Below, piece after piece: positions 1 through 7,963 of a stretch of DNA of 23,799 bases. The notes below the pieces were generated by a model. The model ran no database searches and was not told the origin of the DNA. It was given only the letters and a program-made list of their open reading frames with translations. The first letter of the stretch is position 1. Every line of letters starts with the position of its first letter. Source of the DNA: a virus; the IMG/VR virus record IMGVR_UViG_3300028837_001616, positions 1 through 23,799 of that record. The stretch is one strand, 5' to 3'. A program made the position numbers and the translations under genes.

Positions 1-66
1 CAAGCAGAAGACGGCATACGAGATCATGCCTAGTCTCGTGGGCTCGGAGATGTGTATAAGAGACAG
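1..66 (+). other. Nextera/Illumina P7 sequencing adapter (not biological)
   Basis: Bases 1-24 are the Illumina P7 flow-cell sequence, 25-32 (CATGCCTA) sit where the i7 index is placed, 33-47 are the Nextera read-2 primer portion, and 48-66 are the 19-base Tn5 mosaic end (AGATGTGTATAAGAGACAG). The order and lengths match a full Nextera i7 oligonucleotide exactly, as known from library chemistry. The assembled contig therefore begins with an untrimmed adapter and the phage sequence starts at 67. An open frame that crosses this join is an artefact. Confidence 0.98.
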
Positions 67-210
67 GCCTGATGCTTTAGCATGGATTTGTTTAACGGCA
101 ACAACTGCACCACCAATATACCACATGCCTTCATATTCAGAATCTCCCTGGTTCAAACCAGACCCAAAGAATCCACCATACTCCATGTCTCCTTGGTTCT
201 TTGCACTCAT
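67..210 (-). CDS. Truncated 5' part of a tail-tip gene, product unknown (48 residues present)
   Basis: An ATG at 210-208 overlaps the TGA (209-207) of the gene upstream as ATGA, the junction type used elsewhere in this operon. The frame stays open for exactly 48 codons until it hits the adapter at 66, so the 3' end is lost. The visible N-terminus is rich in glycine and aromatic residues (for example EYGGFFGSGLNQG and EGMWYIGGAVVAVKQI) and has no recognisable domain. Its position, last in a run of tail-tip genes, suggests another adhesin or fibre component; that is inferred from context only. It could also be a short accessory protein whose main part lies beyond the contig end. Confidence 0.72.
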
Positions 211-656
211 GATAAATCATCCCAGTAACACCAAGCTTTTCCTTCATCATCATCCAAACCATCAGAAACTGGAACTGGGTTTGACAAGACAACTCTATAA
301 ACCTGCTTAACCGCAGTGAAGGAAAGTGTCAGTTTGGTCCAAGACTCTTCTGTAGCAGTGGTGTCTGAATCCTCACTTTCACCACCAAGTGTTTCAATAT
401 AAAACAGAGGATTTGAACCCGGCAAAGCATACACATATATTTCTACTGTTGCTGAACCTGCATCAAGTGCATAATAGACTTCCTTGTACCCACCAATTCC
501 TGTACAAAAACTAGAACCACCACCACGGTATTGGTCTGTAGAAAGCCAAGCATTAAAAGACTTTATCAATCTACTAGAAAAGCTTCCTGCAAAATATTCC
601 TTATGCTGAGTAAATGCAACATCTGAAATATCATACCCACCAGAATATTGAGCCAT
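207..656 (-). CDS. Small beta-rich tail-tip protein, possibly a carbohydrate-binding-like fold
   Basis: The product has 149 residues, is acidic, and is dominated by alternating polar/hydrophobic stretches typical of a beta sandwich. No signal peptide or membrane segment is visible. It ends in WCYWDDLS, which resembles the aromatic/DD end seen in many jelly-roll binding modules; a fold assignment from this alone is weak. The start ATG (656-654) directly abuts the TAA (659-657) of the upstream gene, and its end overlaps the next gene by ATGA, so it is co-transcribed and probably translationally coupled. Context suggests a virion tail-tip component. The exact function is unknown. Confidence 0.8.
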   Translation of the reverse strand: MAQYSGGYDISDVAFTQHKEYFAGSFSSRLIKSFNAWLSTDQYRGGGSSFCTGIGGYKEVYYALDAGSATVEIYVYALPGSNPLFYIETLGGESEDSDTTATEESWTKLTLSFTAVKQVYRVVLSNPVPVSDGLDDDEGKAWCYWDDLS

Positions 657-1448
657 TTATGCCAACCTTATCCAACAACCAGTCCATGTAGAATAATTTC
701 CAGTTTGATATAACCACCTTCCATCTTCTGCTTCTACCTCTTCTCCTTTCCAACGTCCTTGTGCAGAACTATAAACATGTTTTACTCCATCAAGGTATCC
801 TAAAAGCACATTGGTTCCAACATCATAGAAAGGTGTTTCTTCAAACACTTGCTGACCACTTGATGTTCGTGTGTAATTAAAAGTTGAATTGTAATTCTGA
901 GCACGAATTTCTTGGTCCACTGATGCAGAATGATTCCATAGAGTTCTCTGAAATACTGTTGTATTTGTATTTTGGTATCCAAGAGGATTATACCAAGATG
1001 TAGTATTCCCGGATGACCTGCCTATAATAAATGGCATATTTTTTGTTGTGTCAAATCGCTTTGGCTGTCCAACATAATGTGCAAGATAATTATAAGCAGT
1101 AGCAATTATAACTCTGTGGTCATTATAAACAACATGAGTACCTCTTACTCCATAGAATCTAATTGTGTTGGTAGAATCAGGGGAAGTTACACTATCTCCT
1201 GTTCCTGCATGGGTTGATGTATCCCATCCTTCCCAAAGTTCCACAGTAGAAAAGTCAGCTTGGTTATCATCAACAGACACATAATAATCCACATTGTTTC
1301 CAGAATCATTACAACGGTAAACTTTATGATTTGTTCCTGCGGAAGCATCATAAACAGACCACTTGGAATTATTTACAACAATACCATCCCAAATGGCACT
1401 CAGCCTACTCCCTGCAGAATCATCAACATTTACAAATTCATAAGCCAT
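657..1448 (-). CDS. Tail-tip/fibre protein, paralogue B of a tandem pair
   Basis: The 263-residue product is a clear paralogue of the protein encoded just upstream (1448-2254). Both carry a block at residues 27-46 reading NS-x-WSVYDASAGTN-x-KVYRC, followed by a beta-rich domain with a DNQA(D/N)F motif near residues 60-66 and a W-D-(T/A)-S turn. The start ATG overlaps the upstream TAA as TAATG and is preceded by a perfect AAGGAGG site five bases away. No catalytic motif is visible. Phage tail-tip modules often carry duplicated beta-rich adhesin or fibre-head genes, so a structural role in host binding is likely but inferred. Confidence 0.86.
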   Translation of the reverse strand: MAYEFVNVDDSAGSRLSAIWDGIVVNNSKWSVYDASAGTNHKVYRCNDSGNNVDYYVSVDDNQADFSTVELWEGWDTSTHAGTGDSVTSPDSTNTIRFYGVRGTHVVYNDHRVIIATAYNYLAHYVGQPKRFDTTKNMPFIIGRSSGNTTSWYNPLGYQNTNTTVFQRTLWNHSASVDQEIRAQNYNSTFNYTRTSSGQQVFEETPFYDVGTNVLLGYLDGVKHVYSSAQGRWKGEEVEAEDGRWLYQTGNYSTWTGCWIRLA

Positions 1449-2254
1449 TATTCCTCCTTGATAAGACTAGCATATCTTGTGCCAGATGTACCTTCAATAT
1501 ATCTATAATTTTGAGCACTGATAGTCATATAGTCATCATTGTCCCATCCTGCAACTGTCCAGAATGACATTACATTCTCCATCACACCCAAAACTAAAGT
1601 AGTATTTTCATCCCAAATAAGAGACGGACGGAACATGGCATAGTCATCACTTGTTCTCCAAATACAAGAAGTTCCTGCCGTGTAATTCATACTCACTCTC
1701 ATGCTTCCATTAGAACCAGAAAGTGCTCTCCAAACAGCACTGCTCCCCTCTGCAGAATATGACAAAGGATTATACCCATTAGCATAACCTGTACTGGACG
1801 TGATGAGAACAGGAACTTGCCTCTCCAATTTGTGCTGACTTGAAACAGGTTTCAAGCAACCTATATAATTACCTTCCCATTCCAATTTATCAACCCAAAT
1901 AAATCTATGGTCTAACACACTTAAATAATAACCACTTGCACTTTTTGAAATATATGGATACTGAACACTGGTATTCCCATATGTTATACTCAGAGCACCA
2001 TCATGAACATGTGCTGATGCATCCCAAGAATCATACATATCTATTCTGGCAAAGTTGGCTTGGTTATCCTGAACATGAATGTAGAACTCAATAGGTGGGT
2101 CATTAGATGCATCAAGACATCTATAAACTTTCTCATTGGTTCCTGCAGAAGCATCATATACAGACCAATTTGAATTAGCAACAAGCAACGAATCAAACAC
2201 AGTGATGACTGCACCAATTGCACTTACATCAGTTGCACTACTTGTCCAAGCCAT
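1448..2254 (-). CDS. Tail-tip/fibre protein, paralogue A of a tandem pair
   Basis: The 268-residue protein shares its N-terminal block (residues 27-46, WSVYDASAGTN core) and overall beta-rich layout with the next gene downstream. The similarity is still visible in the DNA (about 2096-2185 against 1291-1379), which points to a fairly recent duplication. The C-terminal halves differ more, as expected if they bind different ligands. The start ATG lies behind TAGGAGA. The gene begins 12 bases after the stop of the repeat-rich stalk protein and its TAA overlaps the next ATG. It is probably a fibre or tail-tip subunit; no enzyme motif was seen. Confidence 0.86.
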   Translation of the reverse strand: MAWTSSATDVSAIGAVITVFDSLLVANSNWSVYDASAGTNEKVYRCLDASNDPPIEFYIHVQDNQANFARIDMYDSWDASAHVHDGALSITYGNTSVQYPYISKSASGYYLSVLDHRFIWVDKLEWEGNYIGCLKPVSSQHKLERQVPVLITSSTGYANGYNPLSYSAEGSSAVWRALSGSNGSMRVSMNYTAGTSCIWRTSDDYAMFRPSLIWDENTTLVLGVMENVMSFWTVAGWDNDDYMTISAQNYRYIEGTSGTRYASLIKEE

Positions 2255-2266
2255 TCATATCTCCTA

Positions 2267-2953
2267 TTAATATTCTATCCAAATATCACCATCATCTCCC
2301 TCTGTTGTGGGAGCACTATCTGAAACAAAGATTCTCCTGCCAAACTCAAGTCCGTCTGGTGTAGAATTTACTTTCACATATTTATCTGCTTGGCTTGTGT
2401 AAGAAGATGGAGTGTCTGCAAGGTCTGTAAATGCATCCATGTCCACCCACTCAACGGCTGTTCCACCTGAATTAACTCTGAGCAGTTTTAAACCTTCTCC
2501 TGTAATTGCAGGAACATCATCAAGGTCTTCTATATTAGCACCAAAAACTATTGCGTCTGGTGTTGCATTAACTTTCAGTACAGCGTTTCCTTCTCCAGTA
2601 TAGGCAGAAGGAGTATCATCAAGAGACAAAAAATTTGTTGCCATAGTAGCAAATTCAAATGCTGTCTCTCCAACATTCACCCTCAAGCCTTTAAGTGATT
2701 CACCAGAAAGTGAATCAGGTGTATCCCAAAGCTCTGTAATTCCTGCCTCTTCAAAGTACACCCTGTCTTCATCACTGTGCACCAGAAGGAATTTCCCGGC
2801 TTGGTCCTGGTAACTTGTAGGAGTATCAAGCAACTCTACAAGATTTGAAACACGCCCAGTTGTCCTAACCCTGAGTGCAACAATACGGCTGTCAATTCTT
2901 TGGGCAAGAGCTTCAAGCTCTTTCTTTGTTACCGCTCTGTCACCTATTGGCAT
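2267..2953 (-). CDS. Tail stalk/fibre protein with five tandem 32-36-residue repeats
   Basis: The 228-residue protein starts with a short helical, coiled-coil-prone stretch (about residues 7-32), followed by five tandem repeats of roughly 32-36 residues with the pattern L-x-DTP-x-(S/A)Y-...-LKVN-...-(F/W). The repeats begin near LVELLDTP, ITELWDTP, LSLDDTP, EDLDDVP and FTDLADTP. It ends in an acidic tail, EGDDGDIWIEY; similar DGD-I-W-I-x-Y endings occur in many phage tail fibre or stalk proteins. The start has an AGGA site six bases upstream. Its place directly after the tail hub genes fits a spike stalk or fibre connector. The repeats probably form short beta units along a trimeric shaft; this is inference. 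Confidence 0.87.
   Translation of the reverse strand: MPIGDRAVTKKELEALAQRIDSRIVALRVRTTGRVSNLVELLDTPTSYQDQAGKFLLVHSDEDRVYFEEAGITELWDTPDSLSGESLKGLRVNVGETAFEFATMATNFLSLDDTPSAYTGEGNAVLKVNATPDAIVFGANIEDLDDVPAITGEGLKLLRVNSGGTAVEWVDMDAFTDLADTPSSYTSQADKYVKVNSTPDGLEFGRRIFVSDSAPTTEGDDGDIWIEY
2405..2855 (-). repeat. Region coding five tandem protein repeats (about 34 residues each)
   Basis: The coding region holds five consecutive copies of a degenerate L-x-DTP-...-VN-...-F unit. DNA similarity between copies is low to moderate, with recurring segments such as those encoding GEGNAVLKVN and GEGLKLLRVN. Boundaries are approximate. In-frame gain or loss of whole units would change stalk length. Confidence 0.7.
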
Positions 2954-2961
2954 ATGTTTTC

Positions 2962-4494
2962 CTAATAGGACTGGGAATCAAGAATTGCTGTTATTTCAGC
3001 AACCCCTGTTGATATTTCTTTCTTGATAGATAGTATTCTAAAAAGTGTTGCAGTTAAAGACCCACCAGAAGCATCTGCTCTAGTCTTTGTTATCTTCACC
3101 TTTTGGGTTGGTCTCATATCAAACCCATACCCTGACACTTTAAAAACAATTTTCATTTGTGGTAGTTCACATAAGTCTAAATATGTTGTAGCAAGAGTGG
3201 ATGCTACAGATGCTTCTTTTAAATATGTCTCAACTACAAGTTCCTCTTTTGACTTATAAATATATTCAGCCACCTCTGAATCAACTTCTCTTTTTCTACT
3301 CATTTGTGTAGAAGGATTATCATCAAAATTTACCTGAACAGTTTTGATAATAGAAGCTCTGTCTCTCCAAGAACTAAAAGTAATAAAGTCTTCATCTCTA
3401 AAATGTGGAGTTCCTGCAGGTTCACCTGTAATATAATAATCTACAGTATATTTTGCATCATCCAAATTATGCTGAAACTTGAAGAGGCTTCCTGCTTCCA
3501 GACGATTTAAAAATGTTTGGAATGAAATTTCATGATTAAGATAGGCACAAATCTTTTCAGAACGTGCAGACTCAAGAGCCGAAAATGAAGTTGCATCCAA
3601 GTCTGAAACGTCCTTCCCAAGAACAGTTACGATAACATCTTCTAAAATTTCAGAAACATTTTCCATAAGATTTGCTCCTGACTTGTAGCCTTTAGCAGAA
3701 ACAAGGATTTCAGAATATTCACTTATTTCATTATAATAATTTTCAATAGTAGCAAGAGATGTACCAAAGGCAGAAACATCTTGTGCCACTGTCTTTCCAC
3801 CAACCCTAGTTCCAGACTGGTCTGAATGAATCTCAACTCTGAGGTCTCCTGTTGGAGTACCATTTTTTTCAAGCCACATTGTCACCTTGGTACAAAAGAA
3901 TGAAGTTGTTGCCGGAGTCTTAAAGCTTTGAGCTATCTGTGTCCGTGCACCTGCATCTCTCACAGCATAGTCTGTATTATAATTAGAATAAGTGTACTCA
4001 ACCATAAGCTCTTCTTCAGCTTCAATAGAAGTTTTTCCATACACCCTAAAACATAAGTCAACTCCAGAATCCCCAGTCCAAATGCCCCCACCATCAATTC
4101 TGTAGTATTGTCCATCAGAATATGAACCTGAAGAATCACCACCCACATTTACATAGTCAGAACCATTTACCGTCCAGTCACCTGTTACAACTATATAGTA
4201 TGTAGTGTCTTGAGTAAGGTATGGCATTCCATAAACTGTAAATTCAGCATTGGCAAGGTCTTGTTCATAGTCATCAGTTATTGTAAGTGCAACACCATCA
4301 GCTTGTATAGCCTCAATAGAATATATTTCTCTATTTGCAAGCTTATACTCAAGGATAGTTGTATCAATACACATAGGAGCAATATTGTCTTTTTCCCCAT
4401 AGAACTCAGGAATTGGCAAGCCCTCAAAACTTGAATCAAGGTTAGGATAGTTGGTAACCCAAAATTTATTTTTAGGAATCATTTCAGTAAACAT
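2962..4494 (-). CDS. Tail hub protein, gp27/Tal-like, with inserted binding domain
   Basis: The 510-residue protein has hub-like features at both ends. Residues 24-70 contain EGLPIPEFYG and an SIEAIQADGV strand. Residues 277-510 contain a helix-rich segment (NVSEILEDVIVTVLG), a WRDRASIIKTVQVNFDD stretch, and a strand with KVSGYGFDMRPTQKVKIT, a layout familiar from phage tail hub proteins in which the gene ends with an OB-like domain. Inserted at about 90-235 is material resembling a choice-of-anchor-R type beta domain, with its C-terminal half (93-153, ending DLCFRVYGK) placed before its N-terminal half (186-232, IAQSFKTP...LEKNGTPTGDLRVEI). The start overlaps the upstream stop as TAATG with AGGAG upstream. 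Function by family: closes the tail tube and links to the fibres. Confidence 0.82.
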   Translation of the reverse strand: MFTEMIPKNKFWVTNYPNLDSSFEGLPIPEFYGEKDNIAPMCIDTTILEYKLANREIYSIEAIQADGVALTITDDYEQDLANAEFTVYGMPYLTQDTTYYIVVTGDWTVNGSDYVNVGGDSSGSYSDGQYYRIDGGGIWTGDSGVDLCFRVYGKTSIEAEEELMVEYTYSNYNTDYAVRDAGARTQIAQSFKTPATTSFFCTKVTMWLEKNGTPTGDLRVEIHSDQSGTRVGGKTVAQDVSAFGTSLATIENYYNEISEYSEILVSAKGYKSGANLMENVSEILEDVIVTVLGKDVSDLDATSFSALESARSEKICAYLNHEISFQTFLNRLEAGSLFKFQHNLDDAKYTVDYYITGEPAGTPHFRDEDFITFSSWRDRASIIKTVQVNFDDNPSTQMSRKREVDSEVAEYIYKSKEELVVETYLKEASVASTLATTYLDLCELPQMKIVFKVSGYGFDMRPTQKVKITKTRADASGGSLTATLFRILSIKKEISTGVAEITAILDSQSY

Positions 4495-5174
4495 TACATG
4501 CTCCTAAAATCTTCAATATCAATTCTAACCATTGCCTCTGACCAATAGATGTTCCCTGTCCAACCTCTCCAAAGTGTAGCAACATCAGGTACAGGTGCTC
4601 CCCTGTATGTTATCTTTAACAACATCTCTCTGTTTTCATAAACATAGTCAGTCAACCTAGAATCAAAATGTCCATCTGTATTTATGAGACCTATTGCCCC
4701 AAAGGACTGTCTGACACCACCTTCATAATAATCTGTTACCGCTAAAGTAATATCAGGTACTGATTCAGAATTTAGATATGGAAGATAATATTGTGAGTTA
4801 TATATAACTGGATTGTCTTCATCCTGTGAGTTACAAAAATAATCCCAAAACTCACTTAGAATTATATACTTTGTCCCGGTTCCTGGGTCATCAGAATCTT
4901 CCATGTGAAGATACAATCTTGGTGGACTAACAGAAGTATCATAAAACCAACTTGAAGAATTGACATCCAAAATTGCAAGGCTTGCTCTTTCTGTATAACT
5001 GGTGTCTCTTTCCAAAGCACCCACCACAATTCCATCATCATGCTCAATGTACCAACAATTGGTGTACGTTCCATGTTGTGTCCAAGAGTCACCATCAATT
5101 CTGTGACCAAGTAGAAGCTCAATTAAAAAAATCTTCTCCCAGTCTGGGTTGCTAAGTATATCTGAAAATGCCAT
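4494..5174 (-). CDS. Tail hub N-terminal partner protein
   Basis: The 226-residue protein ends with a region (about 160-226: GLINTDGHFDSRL, then ENREMLLKITYRG, LWRGWTGNIYW and VRIDIEDFRSM) that matches the beta-barrel pattern of phage tail hub/baseplate proteins, where a G-x-I-x-NTDG-x-FD turn is followed by a strand pair and an RGW(T/I)G-type turn. The gene lies immediately upstream of the larger hub gene, with TAATG overlaps on both sides, so the two products probably form one hub complex and may be a split version of a single Tal/gp27-like protein. No catalytic residues were seen. The first 120 residues are beta-rich and unassigned. Confidence 0.78.
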   Translation of the reverse strand: MAFSDILSNPDWEKIFLIELLLGHRIDGDSWTQHGTYTNCWYIEHDDGIVVGALERDTSYTERASLAILDVNSSSWFYDTSVSPPRLYLHMEDSDDPGTGTKYIILSEFWDYFCNSQDEDNPVIYNSQYYLPYLNSESVPDITLAVTDYYEGGVRQSFGAIGLINTDGHFDSRLTDYVYENREMLLKITYRGAPVPDVATLWRGWTGNIYWSEAMVRIDIEDFRSM

Positions 5175-5995
5175 TATCTCATTTCCTCAAGTAGAATATT
5201 TGTTGACCATATTTGGGCATCACCCAAATGCTTAGACATAGCACCTGGAAGAGAAACAACTTTTCTAACATCATCAATTTCTCCTGTAGTAAATCCCCTG
5301 GAAATATTTATATCTGGTTCCCAGTATGTGCCAAGAAATATTCTTCCTATTCTGTGGTGAAAAGTACAATAAGGACAGTCATCCATGTCACCTCTTATCA
5401 CAACCTCTGTCTCATCCTCAGAGTTCATATAAATACGCCAGTATCTGTAGGTCTGTACAGAATCCCAGAACTTGACAAGAGGATGCATTGGATAATGGAC
5501 ATCAAGTGCAACATCAACAGATGGAGAACCCCAAGAATCTGTGGCGTTAGCTTGGATTCTAATATCTGAAGTTGGAAGCCACCAATGATAATTGAGAATA
5601 AAACAAGTCACATCTTGTGCAGAACCAAGGTCTATTACTATAGACTGCTCTCCACCAGACTCACTTCTCCAATGTTTGTGAGTCCACCTGTGTTGAATAC
5701 GGTCTGCCTCAAAATTCAACTGTTCAGATGAAGGAGTCAATGTGGCAGAATCAAACAGATTGTCCCACATAAACCTTATCTTTGTCCAGTCTCTTTCAAC
5801 TGGGTCAGTCATAGCATCCTGCCATTGATACCAACAATAGTCCATACTCCAATGTTCACCAAAAGGCATGAATCTCCAATAGTAAAGTCTTGGTGGATAC
5901 CCAACAGTTGAAGACCTTACCCTGGCAGGAATATAGTTATCAGGAAAAGACACAAACCGTGCCATTCCTATCTTGTCTTCAAACACATCTGCCAT
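5174..5995 (-). CDS. Discoidin (F5/8 type C)-like tail-tip protein, paralogue 2
   Basis: The 273-residue protein has a discoidin-like beta-sandwich at about residues 68-230: KIRFMWDNLFD, an H-x-RW-x-x-K-HWRSE segment, the SIVIDLGSAQDV strand, NATDSWGSPSVD, then YRYWRIY and IGRIFLGTYWEP. It shares these blocks and the terminal EEMR with the protein encoded at 7204-7962. It differs by a longer N-terminal extension (about 65 residues, aromatic-rich) and by a short insertion, DDCPYCTFHH, with a CxxC pair just before IGRIFLG. F5/8C-like domains usually bind carbohydrates. The start overlaps the upstream TAA as TAATG. It is probably a distal tail or tail-tip adhesin. Confidence 0.82.
   Translation of the reverse strand: MADVFEDKIGMARFVSFPDNYIPARVRSSTVGYPPRLYYWRFMPFGEHWSMDYCWYQWQDAMTDPVERDWTKIRFMWDNLFDSATLTPSSEQLNFEADRIQHRWTHKHWRSESGGEQSIVIDLGSAQDVTCFILNYHWWLPTSDIRIQANATDSWGSPSVDVALDVHYPMHPLVKFWDSVQTYRYWRIYMNSEDETEVVIRGDMDDCPYCTFHHRIGRIFLGTYWEPDINISRGFTTGEIDDVRKVVSLPGAMSKHLGDAQIWSTNILLEEMR
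5513..5545 (-). repeat. DNA repeat shared between the two discoidin-like paralogues (copy 2)
   Basis: These 33 bases match 7681-7713 at 32 positions. They encode the ATDSWGSPSVD block. Such near-identity over a divergent paralogue background could come from strong constraint or from gene conversion between the two copies. Confidence 0.85.
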
Positions 5996-7203
5996 TATGT
6001 TATACTCAATTGTAGCCTTGCTATCTTAGCCTCTTGTGTAGTTCCTGCACCCGGATTGCACCTCAACCAAAATGGTGTTTCTTCTCCTTCAGAAAAAGTA
6101 CCAAGAGAAGCAGATGACCCCCATGTTCCTGGACTACCACTAGAGTCGGGAGCTATTTGCAATATGTCATCAGCATCAGTCCTAGCATCAGAAATAATTC
6201 CTAGTGTGACAGTTCCACCTTCAGCTTCCAAAGCTCTCATATAATATTTAATGCCTGTAGAGATTCTGTCCTTTGGGACAGACCCCAAAGACATTGGAGA
6301 ATCCAGAAGCTGTCCGTCTTGGTCAAGAAACATAAATCTTATTCTTGGTGTATAAACTATAAATGTCTTTCCTGCATTCATGTCCACAGGATAGTTTAAA
6401 TATTCAGTCCATGCTTCTGATGTGAGGTTGAATCTATATATAGTATCATCTGCTAAGTTGATATGATAAAGATAATTATCACCATCCCACGTCAAATCAT
6501 TTGCTGAGTAAATTCCATTATGATTCCCAGGTAAGGAACCTATATTGGACCATACCCCTGTATTCACATTATACTTATCAAAAGCTGATGTTGATGATGC
6601 ATAATAAATATATTCTGTACCAGAACCATCTGCCCACACCATCCCACCACCACTTGGATTTTGAAGTAGAACTGTTTCTGAAGCCCAACCAGTGCTCCAA
6701 GAATAACTCCAAAAACTAGTTCCTGTGCCGTCTTCTATTGTGAAGAGTTCCCCAGGCTGATTTGTTGCCCATGGTGGAATCACACAAAAGCTATATCCAG
6801 TAGCATCATTTGGAGAATTTGATGGTAGGTTACCAAGTTGTTTTGTGGCATAACTATACATAGCACCAAAAGTTGGACCACCACCAATAATAATTCCTTG
6901 GTGAAAATCTTGTGTCATTCCTTTTGGCGTATCAGTCCAACCATGTGTGAACGGATAGTCCTCAAGGCTTTCATCAAACAGGTTAATACGTTTTTTATAT
7001 TCAACAGCCGAATGAGTATGATGCACATACAAATGGTAAGCTCCGTCCCAAGTTGCACCAACTGTTGAATAAGAATTCCAAACTGTTGCCTCTGTTACAA
7101 GATTCCATACACCGTCTGCTATATTATACCGTCTAATCCCATAGGGATATGTACTACCAGAATCATCAAACCCACACCAAAGACTTTCATCTATTGCTGA
7201 CAT
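5995..7203 (-). CDS. Kelch-like beta-propeller tail-tip protein
   Basis: The 402-residue protein has Kelch-like motifs, an aromatic followed by N-x-x-(T/S/D)-x-x-W: RRYNIADGVW (24-33), DKYNVNTGVWSNIGSLP (209-225) and YRFNLTSEAWTEY (256-268), with WDG turns at 52-54 and 239-241. This suggests a beta-propeller over about residues 1-290. The last 110 residues form a separate beta-rich domain (RIRFMFLDQDG ... KIARLQLSIT). No signal peptide or membrane segment is seen. The gene lies between the two discoidin-like paralogues, with TAG/ATG and TAATG junctions, so it is probably part of the same tail-tip complex. Kelch propellers mediate protein or glycan contacts, and a receptor-binding role is inferred. 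Confidence 0.78.
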   Translation of the reverse strand: MSAIDESLWCGFDDSGSTYPYGIRRYNIADGVWNLVTEATVWNSYSTVGATWDGAYHLYVHHTHSAVEYKKRINLFDESLEDYPFTHGWTDTPKGMTQDFHQGIIIGGGPTFGAMYSYATKQLGNLPSNSPNDATGYSFCVIPPWATNQPGELFTIEDGTGTSFWSYSWSTGWASETVLLQNPSGGGMVWADGSGTEYIYYASSTSAFDKYNVNTGVWSNIGSLPGNHNGIYSANDLTWDGDNYLYHINLADDTIYRFNLTSEAWTEYLNYPVDMNAGKTFIVYTPRIRFMFLDQDGQLLDSPMSLGSVPKDRISTGIKYYMRALEAEGGTVTLGIISDARTDADDILQIAPDSSGSPGTWGSSASLGTFSEGEETPFWLRCNPGAGTTQEAKIARLQLSIT

Positions 7204-7962
7204 CTATCTCATCTCCTCAACATCAATATTAAGTGAAAACCAATCATCCATAAATATGTGGTCAATGTTCCAGTCCGTTCTGTTTTCCACATAGTAAGTT
7301 TTACTAGCTCCTGAATCAGCATCTTGTGCAATGAAGTATGGTTTTGATTGTCCAACTTCATCAAAAATCTCTTCAAAATTTTCCTCTTCTGGTGATTGTA
7401 TAAATTGGAATTCATATGAAAATTTTCTAAAATGTGACTTTAGATTTGAAGACACTTGACCACCACTTGAATATGCTTTTCCTGAAGGGTCTGCTAAAGT
7501 ATATCTATGAGCATCAGTGAAGTTTGCAGTTGGCTCAAAATACGGACCCAGAAAAATACGTCCAATTCTTAGATAGGTGTCAGGATTGCTGTCATCTACA
7601 AGTGATATTCTCCACCACCTGTAGCTCTCAGATGCAGACAGAAAGTGGTGTATAGTTCTTGCGTTATAGGTCACCGTCTCATCAACAGATGGAGAACCCC
7701 AAGAGTCTGTGGCATTGCCTTGAAGCTTGATAGTAGCTCCGCTTGTTAAGTTGTGGTAATGAAGAACCAGTGCTTGGACAGATTTGGCTTCTCCAAAATC
7801 TATCTTTATCCACTCTGAAGCATCGTCTGTTGTTCTCCAAGCTCTTGTGTGCCATCTGTGGTATGTGTGCACATCTTCATAACCTGTCTCTTCAGAAGAG
7901 GATGTAACTGTGTGGTCCGGGTCATCCCAAAGGTTGTTCCATAGGAAACGAATGTTTTTCAT
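7204..7962 (-). CDS. Discoidin-like distal tail protein, paralogue 1
   Basis: The 252-residue protein begins directly with a discoidin-like domain (about 1-145: NIRFLWNNLWDD, WIKIDFGEAKSVQALVLHYHN, NATDSWGSPSVD, YRWWRISL, IGRIFLGPYFEP). A second domain follows (about 150-252) with an SSGGQVSSNLKSHFRKFSYEF strand run and a helix, EEENFEEIFDEVGQSKPYFI, a layout found in phage tail-tip proteins next to the tape measure. As the first gene after the tape measure, it occupies the usual distal-tail (Dit) position. The ATG is one base after the tape measure stop, with AGGTGA inside the end of the tape measure gene. The Dit role is inferred from position; a lectin-like role comes from the fold. Confidence 0.82.
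   Translation of the reverse strand: MKNIRFLWNNLWDDPDHTVTSSSEETGYEDVHTYHRWHTRAWRTTDDASEWIKIDFGEAKSVQALVLHYHNLTSGATIKLQGNATDSWGSPSVDETVTYNARTIHHFLSASESYRWWRISLVDDSNPDTYLRIGRIFLGPYFEPTANFTDAHRYTLADPSGKAYSSGGQVSSNLKSHFRKFSYEFQFIQSPEEENFEEIFDEVGQSKPYFIAQDADSGASKTYYVENRTDWNIDHIFMDDWFSLNIDVEEMR
7681..7713 (-). repeat. DNA repeat shared between the two discoidin-like paralogues (copy 1)
   Basis: This partner of 5513-5545 differs at one of 33 positions (A to G) and encodes the same ATDSWGSPSVD block. Confidence 0.85.
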
Positions 7963-7963
7963 A

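Noticed and set aside
26-310. Plus-strand open frame of 94 codons at the left end
   Set aside because: It starts inside the adapter and runs antisense to the truncated gene and its neighbour; no ribosome site and no sensible protein.
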